From Candidatus Zixiibacteriota bacterium (GTDB lineage: Bacteria > Zixibacteria > MSB-5A5 > GN15 > FEB-12), in assembly GCA_019038695.1 (NCBI GenBank), contig JAHOYZ010000010.1, positions 186,001 through 250,000 on the forward strand: DNA of 64,000 nt, given 5' to 3'. Positions 18,799 to 27,638 of the stretch are shown here, piece after piece. Below the pieces are notes generated by a model that worked only from the letters and a program-made list of their open reading frames with translations, was not told the DNA's origin and made no database searches. Position 1 is the first letter of the stretch, and the number at the start of each line of letters is the position of its first letter. The position numbers and the translations under genes were made by a program.

Positions 18799-19992
18799 CT
18801 ATTGTTCCCTCTCGAGGATCTTCTGTGCAACCTTAGTCAGTAAGCTATCAAAAATGATCTTCCAGTCATGCTCTGGTAGCATTTGTTGAAGGCGGTCATA
18901 ATCCGGCTGGAATTTTCCTGTTATGCAATCATCAACGGCCGTAACAAATTGATCTTCGGTCCTGGCTATGGAAATAATCCCCTCAAGCGGCATTACTTCG
19001 GGCATATCAATTGACACAACCTTAAGGCCAGCGGCAAGGTACTCATACATCTTCAGCGGGTTGACTCGTTCTGCAATTCCTCTCCGGCAAAAGGGATTGA
19101 TACCGCAGTCAAAACCTTTTAGATAGCCCGGAAGAATCTCCAGCGGCTTCATGCCCAGGAAGTGTACGTTGGGAAGATTCTCAAGGACTTCCGGCTTGAC
19201 GCCCTTTTTCAGGGGTCCTACCAATACCAGATGATAATTCGGATAAGTCCTGGCAATTCGGGCCATGAGATCATAATCAATCCAGTCCGACAAAGCGCCA
19301 ACGAACCCGATTCTTGGGGAAGGAATCCTGGCTAAATCCTCCGGAATCCTGGTATGGTCCAGCAAAGCTTTCGAGAAGTGAGCCACGTCCACCCCGTTCG
19401 GAGAAAGATAGATGTGGTCTCCCAGGTGCTTTCTGTCTTCATACAGTCCGCGGGCAGTAACAAAAGCCACATCGGCGCGAGCTGTTAGATCGTAGTCAAC
19501 CTTCTTGACAAAATCATAGTTGTATCCTTCAGTCTCGGCATGTTCATCCACACAGTCATACACGAGAATTGAATAATCTATTTGGTCCAGCATATCCGCC
19601 ATAGCTGTGTTGGCATGAATTACGGGGAGGTAGGTAATAAGTATTGGTTTTTTTAGATTCAGAGTTGCTGCTACCCTTTTTACGCGGCGGACATAATGCC
19701 GAAAGTTGGCCCTGCGAATAAAGCCAAAACGGGCCAGCGGCCAGATGCCCCGAGGCCGAAGGATATGCAGTCCGGGTTGTTTCTCATAAGACAATTCTGA
19801 TTTGCCACCGGAGTGTCCACGGCGTGCATACATTGGAAAATTTGGTTCTACATACAAAACACGACAACCGCTATCAGCCAAAATTGTCATCAGCCTCTGT
19901 TTTCTTGTCCACATTCCTTCGTATGCCATCGACGAAATACACAATATATCTCTTCCCCTGAGAACTTCTTTCCAATCTGGTTGATCGTTCAT
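18799..19992 (-). CDS. Glycosyltransferase, GT4-like (TuaH-like)
   Basis: A 397-residue GT-B fold enzyme. The N-terminal half has ILCISSMAYEG and MWTRKQRL; the centre has YDCVDEHAE, typical of TuaH-like glycosyltransferases that build surface or teichuronic-type polysaccharides. The C-terminal half carries IGFVGALSDWIDYDL and the nucleotide-sugar-binding region MYEYLAAGLKVVS with the preceding ERVNPLK. It is cytoplasmic or membrane-associated. GGGAG just ahead of the ATG supports the start. It is the last gene on the minus strand of the polysaccharide cluster. Donor and acceptor sugars cannot be read from the sequence. Confidence 0.82.
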   Translation of the reverse strand: MNDQPDWKEVLRGRDILCISSMAYEGMWTRKQRLMTILADSGCRVLYVEPNFPMYARRGHSGGKSELSYEKQPGLHILRPRGIWPLARFGFIRRANFRHYVRRVKRVAATLNLKKPILITYLPVIHANTAMADMLDQIDYSILVYDCVDEHAETEGYNYDFVKKVDYDLTARADVAFVTARGLYEDRKHLGDHIYLSPNGVDVAHFSKALLDHTRIPEDLARIPSPRIGFVGALSDWIDYDLMARIARTYPNYHLVLVGPLKKGVKPEVLENLPNVHFLGMKPLEILPGYLKGFDCGINPFCRRGIAERVNPLKMYEYLAAGLKVVSIDMPEVMPLEGIISIARTEDQFVTAVDDCITGKFQPDYDRLQQMLPEHDWKIIFDSLLTKVAQKILEREQ

Positions 19993-20106
19993 TCTTACTC
20001 CCGAACTCCGTCAACTCTGCCTTTGTTGCTAATCATTGATCATTTCTATTTGCACATGCAGACCTATTGCTTCCTTGACTTCGATCCTGGGCCGGGCGCA
20101 AGAGCA

Positions 20107-20619
20107 TTATCCCAAGTATTCTGTGCTATTACGCAGGTCAATCTCATCCTGGGTCAATTTGCGAACTGGTCTGGCCGGGATACCAACCGCTACTGTGTAT
20201 GGCTCAATATCTTTGGTGACAAGGGAGCAAGTGCCGATTTGTGCATACTCACCAATTGTTACTCCCGGCATCACTATTACGCCCTGACCAAGAAAGGCAT
20301 GTTTTTTAATATGCACCGGTGCAACTGAGGGAGGCATCATCTGAGTATTATGGGCAATAATAGATCCTCGCCAACCTATAACAACACCTTCTTCGATTGT
20401 TATTAGCTCCGGGAAATTATCATCAATCCAGGTTTCTCGAGCCACATATGATCTAAGTGAGATGTTAACTCCCATCATCTTGTATAGACGATTGCGCAAT
20501 GATATTGCGAACACCCAATCACGATTGATCTTGTTCAATATTTTGTAAAGTCCGCCGAATAGCCTTAATTTTCTGGGACGTGTTTTCCGGTATTCCCGGA
20601 TTGGGCTATAATCAAACAA
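20107..20619 (-). CDS. Hexapeptide-repeat acyltransferase (LbH fold)
   Basis: A 170-residue left-handed beta-helix acyltransferase: hexapeptide repeats from about residue 58, with VIGWRG, the catalytic-type His region IAHNTQ, FLGQGVIVMPGVTIGEYAQIG and the closing VAVGIPARPVRKL. Family members O-acetylate (or otherwise acylate) sugars using acyl-CoA, and such genes commonly decorate polysaccharide repeat units. The TTG at 20619 is preceded by GAGGAACG, supporting an unusual start codon. It sits between two GT4 genes on the same strand with gaps of 114 and 316 bases. Confidence 0.85.
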   Translation of the reverse strand: MFDYSPIREYRKTRPRKLRLFGGLYKILNKINRDWVFAISLRNRLYKMMGVNISLRSYVARETWIDDNFPELITIEEGVVIGWRGSIIAHNTQMMPPSVAPVHIKKHAFLGQGVIVMPGVTIGEYAQIGTCSLVTKDIEPYTVAVGIPARPVRKLTQDEIDLRNSTEYLG

Positions 20620-20935
20620 CGTTCCTCACTTTCTTCTCGATATTGTCACCAGTTGGTCCAAAACCGTCCATTGCGCGTCGGGTCAAAACCGTTCAGGTTT
20701 ACATTCTGGCATCGCAATCATGATGCCGTTTTCTCCTCTTGACAAGTTTTATCTCCCCTGACCGTTTCATCTTCATTCTAATCTCCTCATTTCCTGCGAG
20801 TCAATTCAGTGATGAAGTCTCAGCTTGCAACAGGTTTCAATAGTGAGAGTTGATCAAAATTATCCAGACAATGATGGGATTTGGAGTAACTATTGTTCCG
20901 GGAAGTTTTTCTCTATCAACATGGTAGCTGTGGCT
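20620..20935. other. Intergenic region in the polysaccharide cluster
   Basis: 316 bases between the acyltransferase start and the preceding glycosyltransferase stop. It holds no ORF with a ribosome site and no terminator; it could carry an internal promoter. Confidence 0.4.
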
Positions 20936-22045
20936 TTAGTATGCCAGGGTACGATACAGGTCCTGATACTGGCTTACCATTGCAGTCAGTGACCAGTTAT
21001 CTACTACTGTTTGGTGAGCTATGATACCAATGGATCGGCGAAGGTTTCCGTCATCGACAAGCTTGCTCAGGCAGGACACATAGCTATCTATATCCCCTAC
21101 CGGCACAATAAATCCATTTTCCCCGGTCTGAATGATGGTCGGATTGCCACCTACATCGGTAGCCACAACCGGCAAGCCAAAAGACATCTCCTCCAGAATA
21201 GTCAGACTGATGCCTTCGCTATCAGAGCATAGGGTTGCGATATCAGCTCCGTCCAGAAGCCGGGGAACATCGGTTCTGTCTCCACAGAAGATTACGTTGC
21301 CGTCGATTCCCAGATTTGAGACCTGTGTCTGTAAATCTTGCCGAAGCTCCCCATCCCCGATAATCATCAGCTTCACATTTCCACGACCTTCTGACACCTG
21401 CTTGAACGCTCGCAAAAGAAAAGCGTGGTTTTTCACCTTTGCCAGCCGGGCCACCATTGCGATTACGATATCGCTATCGGCCAACCCAAATTCCTGTCGT
21501 ACCTCAGAGCGCTGGCCTCCCGGTCTGAATCTTTCTGTGTCAATGCCGTTTCTTATGGTAATTATCTTGTCTGATGAAAGACCTACAGTGTTTACCAGGT
21601 AGTCCCGCAGAGGGGTTCCAACTGCTACCATTTTGTCGGTGAACCTGGAAGCAATTCGATCAAGAAATATGAGTTGCTTCAGTTCAGGGTAAGAACGCCC
21701 GTGATCGGTATAAACCAACTTCACTTGTGGCAGAAGTGCGCAAGCAGAGGCTACCTTGCTCCAGCAACCTGAATGCGTATGGACAATATGACAACCTGAT
21801 TGTCTGATATAATTGATCAACCCGGGCGAATAGATCATCGACAAGCCTGGTATCATCCTGCCCATCAGATCAGACTTCACGCCAATTTTCAGTAACTTGT
21901 CAGACAACGGACCTATCGCCTGTAGACAAAGAAGTTTCAGATCAAATTGCGTACGGTCAATCCCAGTTGCCAGGTTATAGATGACATTTTCCATCCCGCC
22001 GGTTTCGGTGGATAGAACAATATGCAAAACAGATATTCTACTCAT
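20936..22045 (-). CDS. Glycosyltransferase family 4
   Basis: A 369-residue GT4 enzyme. The N-terminal domain begins VLHIVLSTETGGMENVIYNL, the classic GGxE loop, followed by VHTHSGCWS. The C-terminal domain has NGIDTERFRPG, VARLAKVKNHAFLLRAF, and the donor-binding EGISLTILEEMSFGLPVVA with the EX7E glutamates. It acts in the cytoplasm on a lipid-linked acceptor or nucleotide sugar. It lies 62 bases downstream of the deacetylase-like gene on the same strand, consistent with one operon. No good ribosome site is seen before the ATG. Confidence 0.88.
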   Translation of the reverse strand: MSRISVLHIVLSTETGGMENVIYNLATGIDRTQFDLKLLCLQAIGPLSDKLLKIGVKSDLMGRMIPGLSMIYSPGLINYIRQSGCHIVHTHSGCWSKVASACALLPQVKLVYTDHGRSYPELKQLIFLDRIASRFTDKMVAVGTPLRDYLVNTVGLSSDKIITIRNGIDTERFRPGGQRSEVRQEFGLADSDIVIAMVARLAKVKNHAFLLRAFKQVSEGRGNVKLMIIGDGELRQDLQTQVSNLGIDGNVIFCGDRTDVPRLLDGADIATLCSDSEGISLTILEEMSFGLPVVATDVGGNPTIIQTGENGFIVPVGDIDSYVSCLSKLVDDGNLRRSIGIIAHQTVVDNWSLTAMVSQYQDLYRTLAY

Positions 22046-22107
22046 CGCGTTCAGAAATCATTCCAGAGTATCGGTTCTTAAGATCAACGGCATAAACCAT
22101 CGTGTTT

Positions 22108-23088
22108 TTAACTGGTTCCGTATAACAGTTTTTCAATTAGCCAGCGCCATCCAACATATTTACGCTGGCGGGCGGAAATGTTGTCATCGGGGAGATTGCG
22201 CTCCATAAATGCCAATATTTCCGAAGCCGGCGCAAACCAGCCATTCTTGGACGCCAACCGACAGAGCAGTCTTTCGGTCTCGGCGTTCACCTTATCATGT
22301 TTGCAGAATCCCTTTCCAAAGTGCGTGTAGATCAGACAGACACCATTTTGCCGGACCAGTTTCTCTACGTTATCGTCGCTCAATAGCCGGTTGAAACTGT
22401 CCACAACACCACCATCGGATGTATGAAACCAGCGATTGACGAACTTGCGAGCAGGATCATAATACGGCATCATAGCGTTTATATTGGCCAGATTAGTTTC
22501 GTGGAAACTGTAATTGACCATGTATTTAATCTGTTTGAGAGCTATATCACCCCAGAAATATGGCGAGTCTGGGTCGTGTCCGCCGTAGTTTGGTTCGCTA
22601 CGGCAAATGCGATACATTAGTCTCCTCACTAGCCCATCGACCTTGTCTACTCCCCAGTAAAGGTTATCCAGATTGCGGTAGTGATTAATGTGAATCCGGG
22701 GAGGTTCGCCAATCAGCCGCTCGTATTCGGAAAGACCACGCTCAATTTCTTCTCTGGTGGAACTTCCTCCACGAACGCCATGCAGTGCGATTTCAAAGCC
22801 GTGTCTCTTGAGTTCAAGCACATAGTCCAGATATTCTGGATCCTGTAGACTGCTGCCGGTGGAAGGAATCTCCTCCGGTTCGTTGGTTGCCAATGGCCAG
22901 ACTGTTTTGGTTGAAAAAATACGCAGTTCACTCAGGAGGTTATAGATTGGTCGAATATTTGACAGCGTTGATTGATCGGTGTCATCGACAATACTGAACG
23001 CAAAATCGTGTCCGTTGGGCCAGTCCGGCAATTTGTTATTGGCAGGCCGAAACCAGAGACGAAGGAACTTGTCTATCACTGTCATCAT
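22108..23088 (-). CDS. Polysaccharide deacetylase-like (NodB-fold) protein
   Basis: A protein of about 326 residues with features of the glycoside hydrolase/deacetylase barrel: FAFSIVDDTD where the metal-binding Asp pair would sit, EIALHGVRGG and RIHINHYRN providing His residues, and FSIV...HTHFGK-like C-terminal elements. There is no signal peptide, so it may act inside the cell or be a non-canonical member. Upstream, the GT2 gene ends 3 bases before an ATGATG, chosen here; a GTG at 23112 would overlap it by 22 bases. Its place between two glycosyltransferases points to polysaccharide synthesis. Whether the active site is intact is unsure. Confidence 0.7.
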   Translation of the reverse strand: MMTVIDKFLRLWFRPANNKLPDWPNGHDFAFSIVDDTDQSTLSNIRPIYNLLSELRIFSTKTVWPLATNEPEEIPSTGSSLQDPEYLDYVLELKRHGFEIALHGVRGGSSTREEIERGLSEYERLIGEPPRIHINHYRNLDNLYWGVDKVDGLVRRLMYRICRSEPNYGGHDPDSPYFWGDIALKQIKYMVNYSFHETNLANINAMMPYYDPARKFVNRWFHTSDGGVVDSFNRLLSDDNVEKLVRQNGVCLIYTHFGKGFCKHDKVNAETERLLCRLASKNGWFAPASEILAFMERNLPDDNISARQRKYVGWRWLIEKLLYGTS

Positions 23089-23090
23089 AG

Positions 23091-24209
23091 TTATCGCTCG
23101 GTAGGTTCCCACATCGTTTCGCTCCGACCGGAGAAAGCTCTGGTCCAGGCCGCAAGTATAGACAGGTTGACCATGACGAAAAACAGTGGGATACGGACAA
23201 TACTATGTTTTGCTCCGGTCGGGGACAGGTGTCCAATCAAAGCCAGTAGATACATAACAATCTGACCAAACAAGGTAACTGCATATATGCTCCCCAGAGA
23301 TACCAGAAATGTGTTGCTAAGAAAAAGAGTAATTAAAAAATATGGCACCAGCCATCGACATAGCTTATGCGAAAACATTTGAAACGCAAAATGTCCGTAC
23401 ACGAACGGATTCAGGATCTGCCAAAACGTGGCAAGAACATCAAATCCATTCACGACAGTGCGGACTTTCCGTTTGAACTCAGCTGCGCTGTCCTGAGTTA
23501 CGTTGTAAGATCCGATGGCACTGCTCTGTTGAACGACCCTTTGGCCCTGTATGTGGGTCATGATTGGAAGGTAGAAATCAGACGTAAGCCCCGGGTACCA
23601 ATCCTGGCACAGCGATTTCCTGATCGCGAAGAAGCAACCGGATACAACCACAACTGAGCCGAGCGAGGATTCCAGTTCGCGCAGAGCCATTTCATATTTG
23701 ACATAAGCGCCTTCACCGGATTCCCCAACCGTCTTATCATTGCCAGACACGCATCCAACGTCGTCATCGGCGAAAGCTGAAACGATCTCTTCCAGAGCGT
23801 TCTCCTCAAGAAAGGTCGTGGCATCGGTGAAGATGATGATCTCTCCCTTCGCAATCTTGACTCCCTCCCCCTGGCTATAGTCCTTGCCGCGCCTTTCGTT
23901 CATCGTCAGAAGCGTGATGCCATTGTCGGCATAGGAGGTGATAATCTCATTGGTTCTGTCAGTTGAACCGTCAGAAACAAAGATAATTTCTCTCAATTGA
24001 GAGGGATAGTGAACAGACAGGCAATTCTCAATCTTCTCTCTTATGTGGCTTTCTTCATTGTAGACAGTCACAATTAGAGATACCTGAGGACTGATAGGAT
24101 TGGATCGGACTGGCTTGTTGGTGAAACCGTTACGGACTTTCAAGTAGATGAAATATCCGAAATAAGTCCAGAACAAGAAAAACACCGATATCCAAAAAAA
24201 TAACCTCAA
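23091..24209 (-). CDS. Membrane glycosyltransferase family 2
   Basis: A 372-residue GT2 enzyme. One N-terminal membrane helix (2-25) is followed by the GT-A catalytic domain with VSLIVTVYNEE, FVSDGSTDRT, the TDATTF metal-binding DxD-like site and the SGCFFAIR region. Three or four C-terminal membrane helices follow (about 270-355). This layout matches processive or polyprenyl-linked sugar transferases at the inner membrane. The likely start is a TTG at 24209 with GAGGT somewhat far upstream, so the start is uncertain. It is the first gene of the minus-strand polysaccharide unit and diverges from the epimerase at 24480. Confidence 0.85.
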   Translation of the reverse strand: MRLFFWISVFFLFWTYFGYFIYLKVRNGFTNKPVRSNPISPQVSLIVTVYNEESHIREKIENCLSVHYPSQLREIIFVSDGSTDRTNEIITSYADNGITLLTMNERRGKDYSQGEGVKIAKGEIIIFTDATTFLEENALEEIVSAFADDDVGCVSGNDKTVGESGEGAYVKYEMALRELESSLGSVVVVSGCFFAIRKSLCQDWYPGLTSDFYLPIMTHIQGQRVVQQSSAIGSYNVTQDSAAEFKRKVRTVVNGFDVLATFWQILNPFVYGHFAFQMFSHKLCRWLVPYFLITLFLSNTFLVSLGSIYAVTLFGQIVMYLLALIGHLSPTGAKHSIVRIPLFFVMVNLSILAAWTRAFSGRSETMWEPTER

Positions 24210-24479
24210 AACGGGGCGTACCTCACAGCTGAGCCGAAGGGCAAAATCATGATTCGTATCAGTTCAAGGTATTGGTTCATAATCTCCTATTTCAAGTTTT
24301 TTGTTTCCTGAGTTCCTGATGGACGGTGGTTTCGAACTGGTTCTCACTCAACGTTATGCACTACCCGAAAAAAGGGACTCTTCCTCTCTTGTCAATCCAC
24401 CGAAATAGACTATATTCCACTGTGCCCTGCAATAGTGCAGGGCTTCAGTATTGAAGAACAGAAATGACGGTAGGAACAA

Positions 24480-25538
24480 ATGAAAAATAAACGTGTCCTG
24501 ATTACCGGCGGTGCCGGATATCTTGGGTATCACCTGGCCCAGAATCTTCCTCATCGCGGCATAGCCTTTCTGGCCGCCAATGATATTGCCCCGTTCATTA
24601 AGTCCGACTATCCCGATGATGCCCTTCTGGTCAACCAGGATGTGCGTGACGCCGACGGTATGTATCGGCTGATCCACGATAACAAGATCGATATTATTGT
24701 TCATACCGCTGCCGCGTTACCGCTGTGGAAGCGGGAAGAAATATACTCGACCAATATATCAGGTTTGCGTAATACTCTCGAACAGGCCAGCAAGTGTGGC
24801 GTTGAACACTTCATATTCATCAGTTCAACGGCTGTCTATGGCGTCCCGGAAAAACACCCGTTGGTCGAGACTGATGAGATGGTCGGAGTTGGTGCCTACG
24901 GTGAGACGAAGATCGAAGGGGAAAAAATCTGCGCCGAGTTCCGCGATAAGGGAATGTGCGTCACGATTATCCGACCTAAGACATTCATCGGTACTGCTCG
25001 CCTTGGCGTGTTTCAGATTCTGTATGACTGGGTCGATTCTGGCAAACGAATTCCGATCATTGGCAAGGGGGAGAATCTTTACCAGCTTCTCGAAGTCACC
25101 GATTTGGTGGAAGCTATTTTCCTGGCGGCGTCTGTCGATCCGAAACTGGCCAATGATGTATTCAATATTGGTGCTCAGCATTTCGACAAGGTGAAAACCG
25201 ATGTCGGCGCGTTGTGTGATTACGCCGGCAACGGCGCCCGCGTACAGCCCACCAATGCCACTCTCGTCAAAGGGACACTGGCCATTTTCGAGTTCCTGCG
25301 TATCTCGCCGTTGTACAAATGGATATATGGCACCGCTGACAAGGATTCTTATGTCTCGACAGAGAAGATCGAGAAGCAACTTGGCTGGAAAGCGAAATTT
25401 TCGAACGAAGACGCCTTGATCTCTTCACATAAGTGGTATCTTGAGCACAAGGATGAAGTACAGCATCTTGATTCTGGCGTCACGCATCGAGTCGGCTGGG
25501 ATCAGGGCATTCTCAAGCTCATCAAGAAATTCCTGTAA
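24480..25538 (+). CDS. NAD-dependent epimerase/dehydratase (extended SDR)
   Basis: A 352-residue extended SDR: N-terminal VLITGGAGYLG nucleotide-binding motif, HTAAALP, the ISSTAVYG strand and catalytic YGETKIEGEK (Y about 143, K 147). RPKTFIGTARLGVF and the later QLLEVTDLVEAI are substrate-loop features of nucleotide-sugar epimerases and dehydratases. It is cytoplasmic. TAGGAAC lies 4 bases before the ATG. It is divergent from the GT2 gene and convergent with the secreted deacetylase, so it likely serves the same polysaccharide or lipid-sugar pathway. The precise substrate is undetermined. Confidence 0.82.
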   Translation: MKNKRVLITGGAGYLGYHLAQNLPHRGIAFLAANDIAPFIKSDYPDDALLVNQDVRDADGMYRLIHDNKIDIIVHTAAALPLWKREEIYSTNISGLRNTLEQASKCGVEHFIFISSTAVYGVPEKHPLVETDEMVGVGAYGETKIEGEKICAEFRDKGMCVTIIRPKTFIGTARLGVFQILYDWVDSGKRIPIIGKGENLYQLLEVTDLVEAIFLAASVDPKLANDVFNIGAQHFDKVKTDVGALCDYAGNGARVQPTNATLVKGTLAIFEFLRISPLYKWIYGTADKDSYVSTEKIEKQLGWKAKFSNEDALISSHKWYLEHKDEVQHLDSGVTHRVGWDQGILKLIKKFL

Positions 25539-25570
25539 GATTCCCCTGTGACTGACATCCTGCCAGGCAG

Positions 25571-25595
25571 TCCTGTGAGCGAAGTCGAAGGATGA
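25571..25595. repeat. Short interspersed repeat-like sequence (GAGCGAAGTCGAAGGAT)
   Basis: TCCTGTGAGCGAAGTCGAAG and the next bases match, from memory, a short sequence dispersed in many bacterial genomes. It lies in the 79-base gap between convergent genes and is followed by a 6-bp hairpin (25602-25616). Only one copy is seen in this window. Confidence 0.35.
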
Positions 25596-25617
25596 GATAA
25601 AACAGGCTACGCCTGTG

Positions 25618-26553
25618 TTACTGCGCCGGGAGGCGGTCGGGGTCGGACTGGTCAATCATGTCAAGGTACCCAATTCCACGGGGGCCAAAATAGGCCTGCG
25701 GCTGGATGTACACTTTGTCCTTCAAAGCCCGGTCAAGCGTTATGAACTCATAGCCAGCCTGTTCAATAGCGGTTAGCATCTCACCAAGAAACAGAGCGTT
25801 GAGCCGATTGGCGCGTAGCTGTAAAATATGACGGCAACTGCGTCCGTTGAGCTTTTTCGACAACGCTTCAGCGGTCTCAATCTGATCCAACACATGATTA
25901 ACATATTCGTTGAGTAACTGGTTAAGGGAGGAAGAATCCGGTCGCGATCCAAGTTTCTGCAACGATAGATTATATAGATAATCCTCAACAACAACAGTGG
26001 CATGGACCACCATAACGCCGCGATCCTCCAAATAGCGACTTACATCCTCACGAGAAGTAACTTCCTTGCCATAATGCAGGAACGGGTAGCGGAAAAACCG
26101 AGGTTTCTGCCCAAACCCGGAAAGCATTGTTTCCAGTGCCTCAAACCCTGCTTCGGTATCCCGAATAAACTGCTCAATGCTCATTTCATGAAGATCGCTG
26201 TGAGAGAAGGTCATACTACCCATACGGTGCCCCGAATTCAACCATTCACCAAAAAGATCGTAAGCCCGACCCATGCTATGCCCAACCACAAAACCAGCCG
26301 CCCTGACTTTGTGAGCATTGAGGGTGTCGAGAATGGGTCGCATGATCCGCTCTGGCTCCTCCTCAGCGAAAGATTCGGCCACCGGGAGTTCATCGAATGT
26401 GATGCAGATTTCCTTTGGCAACGCCTTCTTGCCGCTCTTTTTTCCTTTTTCGTCAGCCCCGATATCCACCGCCGATGCCGAGACAAGTAGGAGTATGAGA
26501 GCCAGAAGGCCTGAGATAGCTTTCACATGGTTCAGGATGTACTTCACTGTCAA
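25618..26553 (-). CDS. Secreted polysaccharide deacetylase (NodB domain)
   Basis: A 311-residue exported protein with a signal peptide (hydrophobic about 13-29, cleavage near SASA). The NodB-type barrel shows motif 1 ITFDELP (second Asp of the usual TFDD replaced by Glu), motif 2 FSHSDLHEM (HxxxH-type zinc ligands) and motif 3 RFFRYPFLHYG. Such enzymes remove acetyl groups from peptidoglycan or exopolysaccharide in the periplasm or at the surface. The TTG at 26553 is set by AAGGAGA 7 bases upstream. The Asp-to-Glu change in motif 1 may alter activity. Confidence 0.85.
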   Translation of the reverse strand: MTVKYILNHVKAISGLLALILLLVSASAVDIGADEKGKKSGKKALPKEICITFDELPVAESFAEEEPERIMRPILDTLNAHKVRAAGFVVGHSMGRAYDLFGEWLNSGHRMGSMTFSHSDLHEMSIEQFIRDTEAGFEALETMLSGFGQKPRFFRYPFLHYGKEVTSREDVSRYLEDRGVMVVHATVVVEDYLYNLSLQKLGSRPDSSSLNQLLNEYVNHVLDQIETAEALSKKLNGRSCRHILQLRANRLNALFLGEMLTAIEQAGYEFITLDRALKDKVYIQPQAYFGPRGIGYLDMIDQSDPDRLPAQ

Positions 26554-26921
26554 AACTAAATCTCCTTATCGTAAGCCAGGCATGAACGCAGACCACCTGC
26601 CATAATGACAGTTATATGGTCGATTTGTCTCCATCGACGCGATCCGATGATTGACCCAGGCAAGGATCGTCCTCATATGGCTGGAAATCAACTAAAAAGG
26701 AATTTGTCTCAATCGACCTGCTCTTTGGTGGTGATTACGGACAGGAAGGGCTTCTCGTAAGGTTCACTGTTACAGTATATTACGAGCAAGTTAGATCAGA
26801 ATCACTTTTTCATGTCAGAATATTTGCTTTTCTACTGAAATTCACTATATTAAACTCAGTCACATATGACTTGGAAGTTAGTAGTAAGGTGGAGGGTCTA
26901 CTAAACAACGGATTGAGGTAG
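26554..26921. other. Divergent promoter region
   Basis: 368 bases separating the minus-strand deacetylase from the plus-strand receiver-like gene. Promoters for both must lie here. The half near 26810-26890 is AT-rich. No ORF or RNA gene is supported. Confidence 0.5.
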
Positions 26922-27290
26922 ATGAGCAAAAAGGTAATTATCGCGGCCAACAATATGATCTTCACTTCAAAGATCATGACTTGTCTGGATAATTGGGAAG
27001 CTGACGGGATCAAGGCAGTCAAGTCGGAGGATATTTTCTCCAAGGCACAGGAGATGATACCTGACTTGATAATTATTGATCTGAATCTCAATGGCATTGA
27101 GGCACCGTCACTTATAAATAAGTTACGTTCTTATAGCGTTACTAAGGGAATTCCGATCGTCTGTTATTCGCCAAGTGTGCTGAAGGATCAGATGAAGGCG
27201 GCCCGGACTGCGGGAGCGACGGAAGTGCTTCTCAATACCAGGATGACTTCTCGAATGACTCAGATTCTCGCCAAGTATGTAGAGAACTGA
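26922..27290 (+). CDS. Degenerate response-regulator receiver-like protein
   Basis: A stand-alone 122-residue receiver-fold protein. Asp53 in DLIIIDLNLNG occupies the phosphoacceptor position, but the N-terminal acidic pair of true receivers is replaced (VIIAANNM in place of a VDDE-like motif), and the conserved Lys near residue 104 is missing (VLLNTRM). It is therefore a pseudo-receiver unlikely to be phosphorylated in the normal Mg2+-dependent way, more likely a binding module. GAGGT precedes the ATG closely. A strong terminator follows, so it is transcribed separately from the kinase array that starts 349 bases later. Confidence 0.75.
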   Translation: MSKKVIIAANNMIFTSKIMTCLDNWEADGIKAVKSEDIFSKAQEMIPDLIIIDLNLNGIEAPSLINKLRSYSVTKGIPIVCYSPSVLKDQMKAARTAGATEVLLNTRMTSRMTQILAKYVEN

Positions 27291-27308
27291 GTGATCAAAA
27301 AAACGACC

Positions 27309-27337
27309 GAAAAAGCCAGGCGTTGTCCTGGCTTTTT
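27309..27337 (+). terminator. Rho-independent terminator
   Basis: AAAAAGCCAGG (27309-27319) pairs with CCTGGCTTTTT across a 6-base loop, ending in six T's. It lies 19 bases after the receiver-like gene. Confidence 0.92.
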
Positions 27338-27638
27338 TGTTGTCTGATAGTCAGGTTAGTTATGTTATGGGCTGGACGCGCAATTGTCCCAGGATTTGTG
27401 AACCTGCACTCGCACGACGTTTCGAGCGGGTGACAAGTCGAACAATCCGTGCTGACCCTTCATGATTCCATAGAGAAACAACGTTAACAGGGGATTACCT
27501 GGGATAGGTACCGGGATCGGTTCTAATTTCCCAAGTGAGGAAACCTCTGGAGTTTACATTTGCAACCAAGGAACCGGTATGTTACCTTTTGAGTGAACTG
27601 GGAACTATAGAGTCAACACTAAGTAAGGCAAAGACAAC
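27338..27638. other. Leader of the kinase array
   Basis: About 300 bases between the terminator and the first kinase gene. No ORF is convincing. It must hold the promoter for the kinase operon; a loose inverted similarity exists between the stretches near 27511 and 27570, too weak to call. Confidence 0.4.

Noticed and set aside
24825-25379. 184-codon open frame on the minus strand
   Set aside because: Entirely antisense to the SDR epimerase, which has intact motifs.
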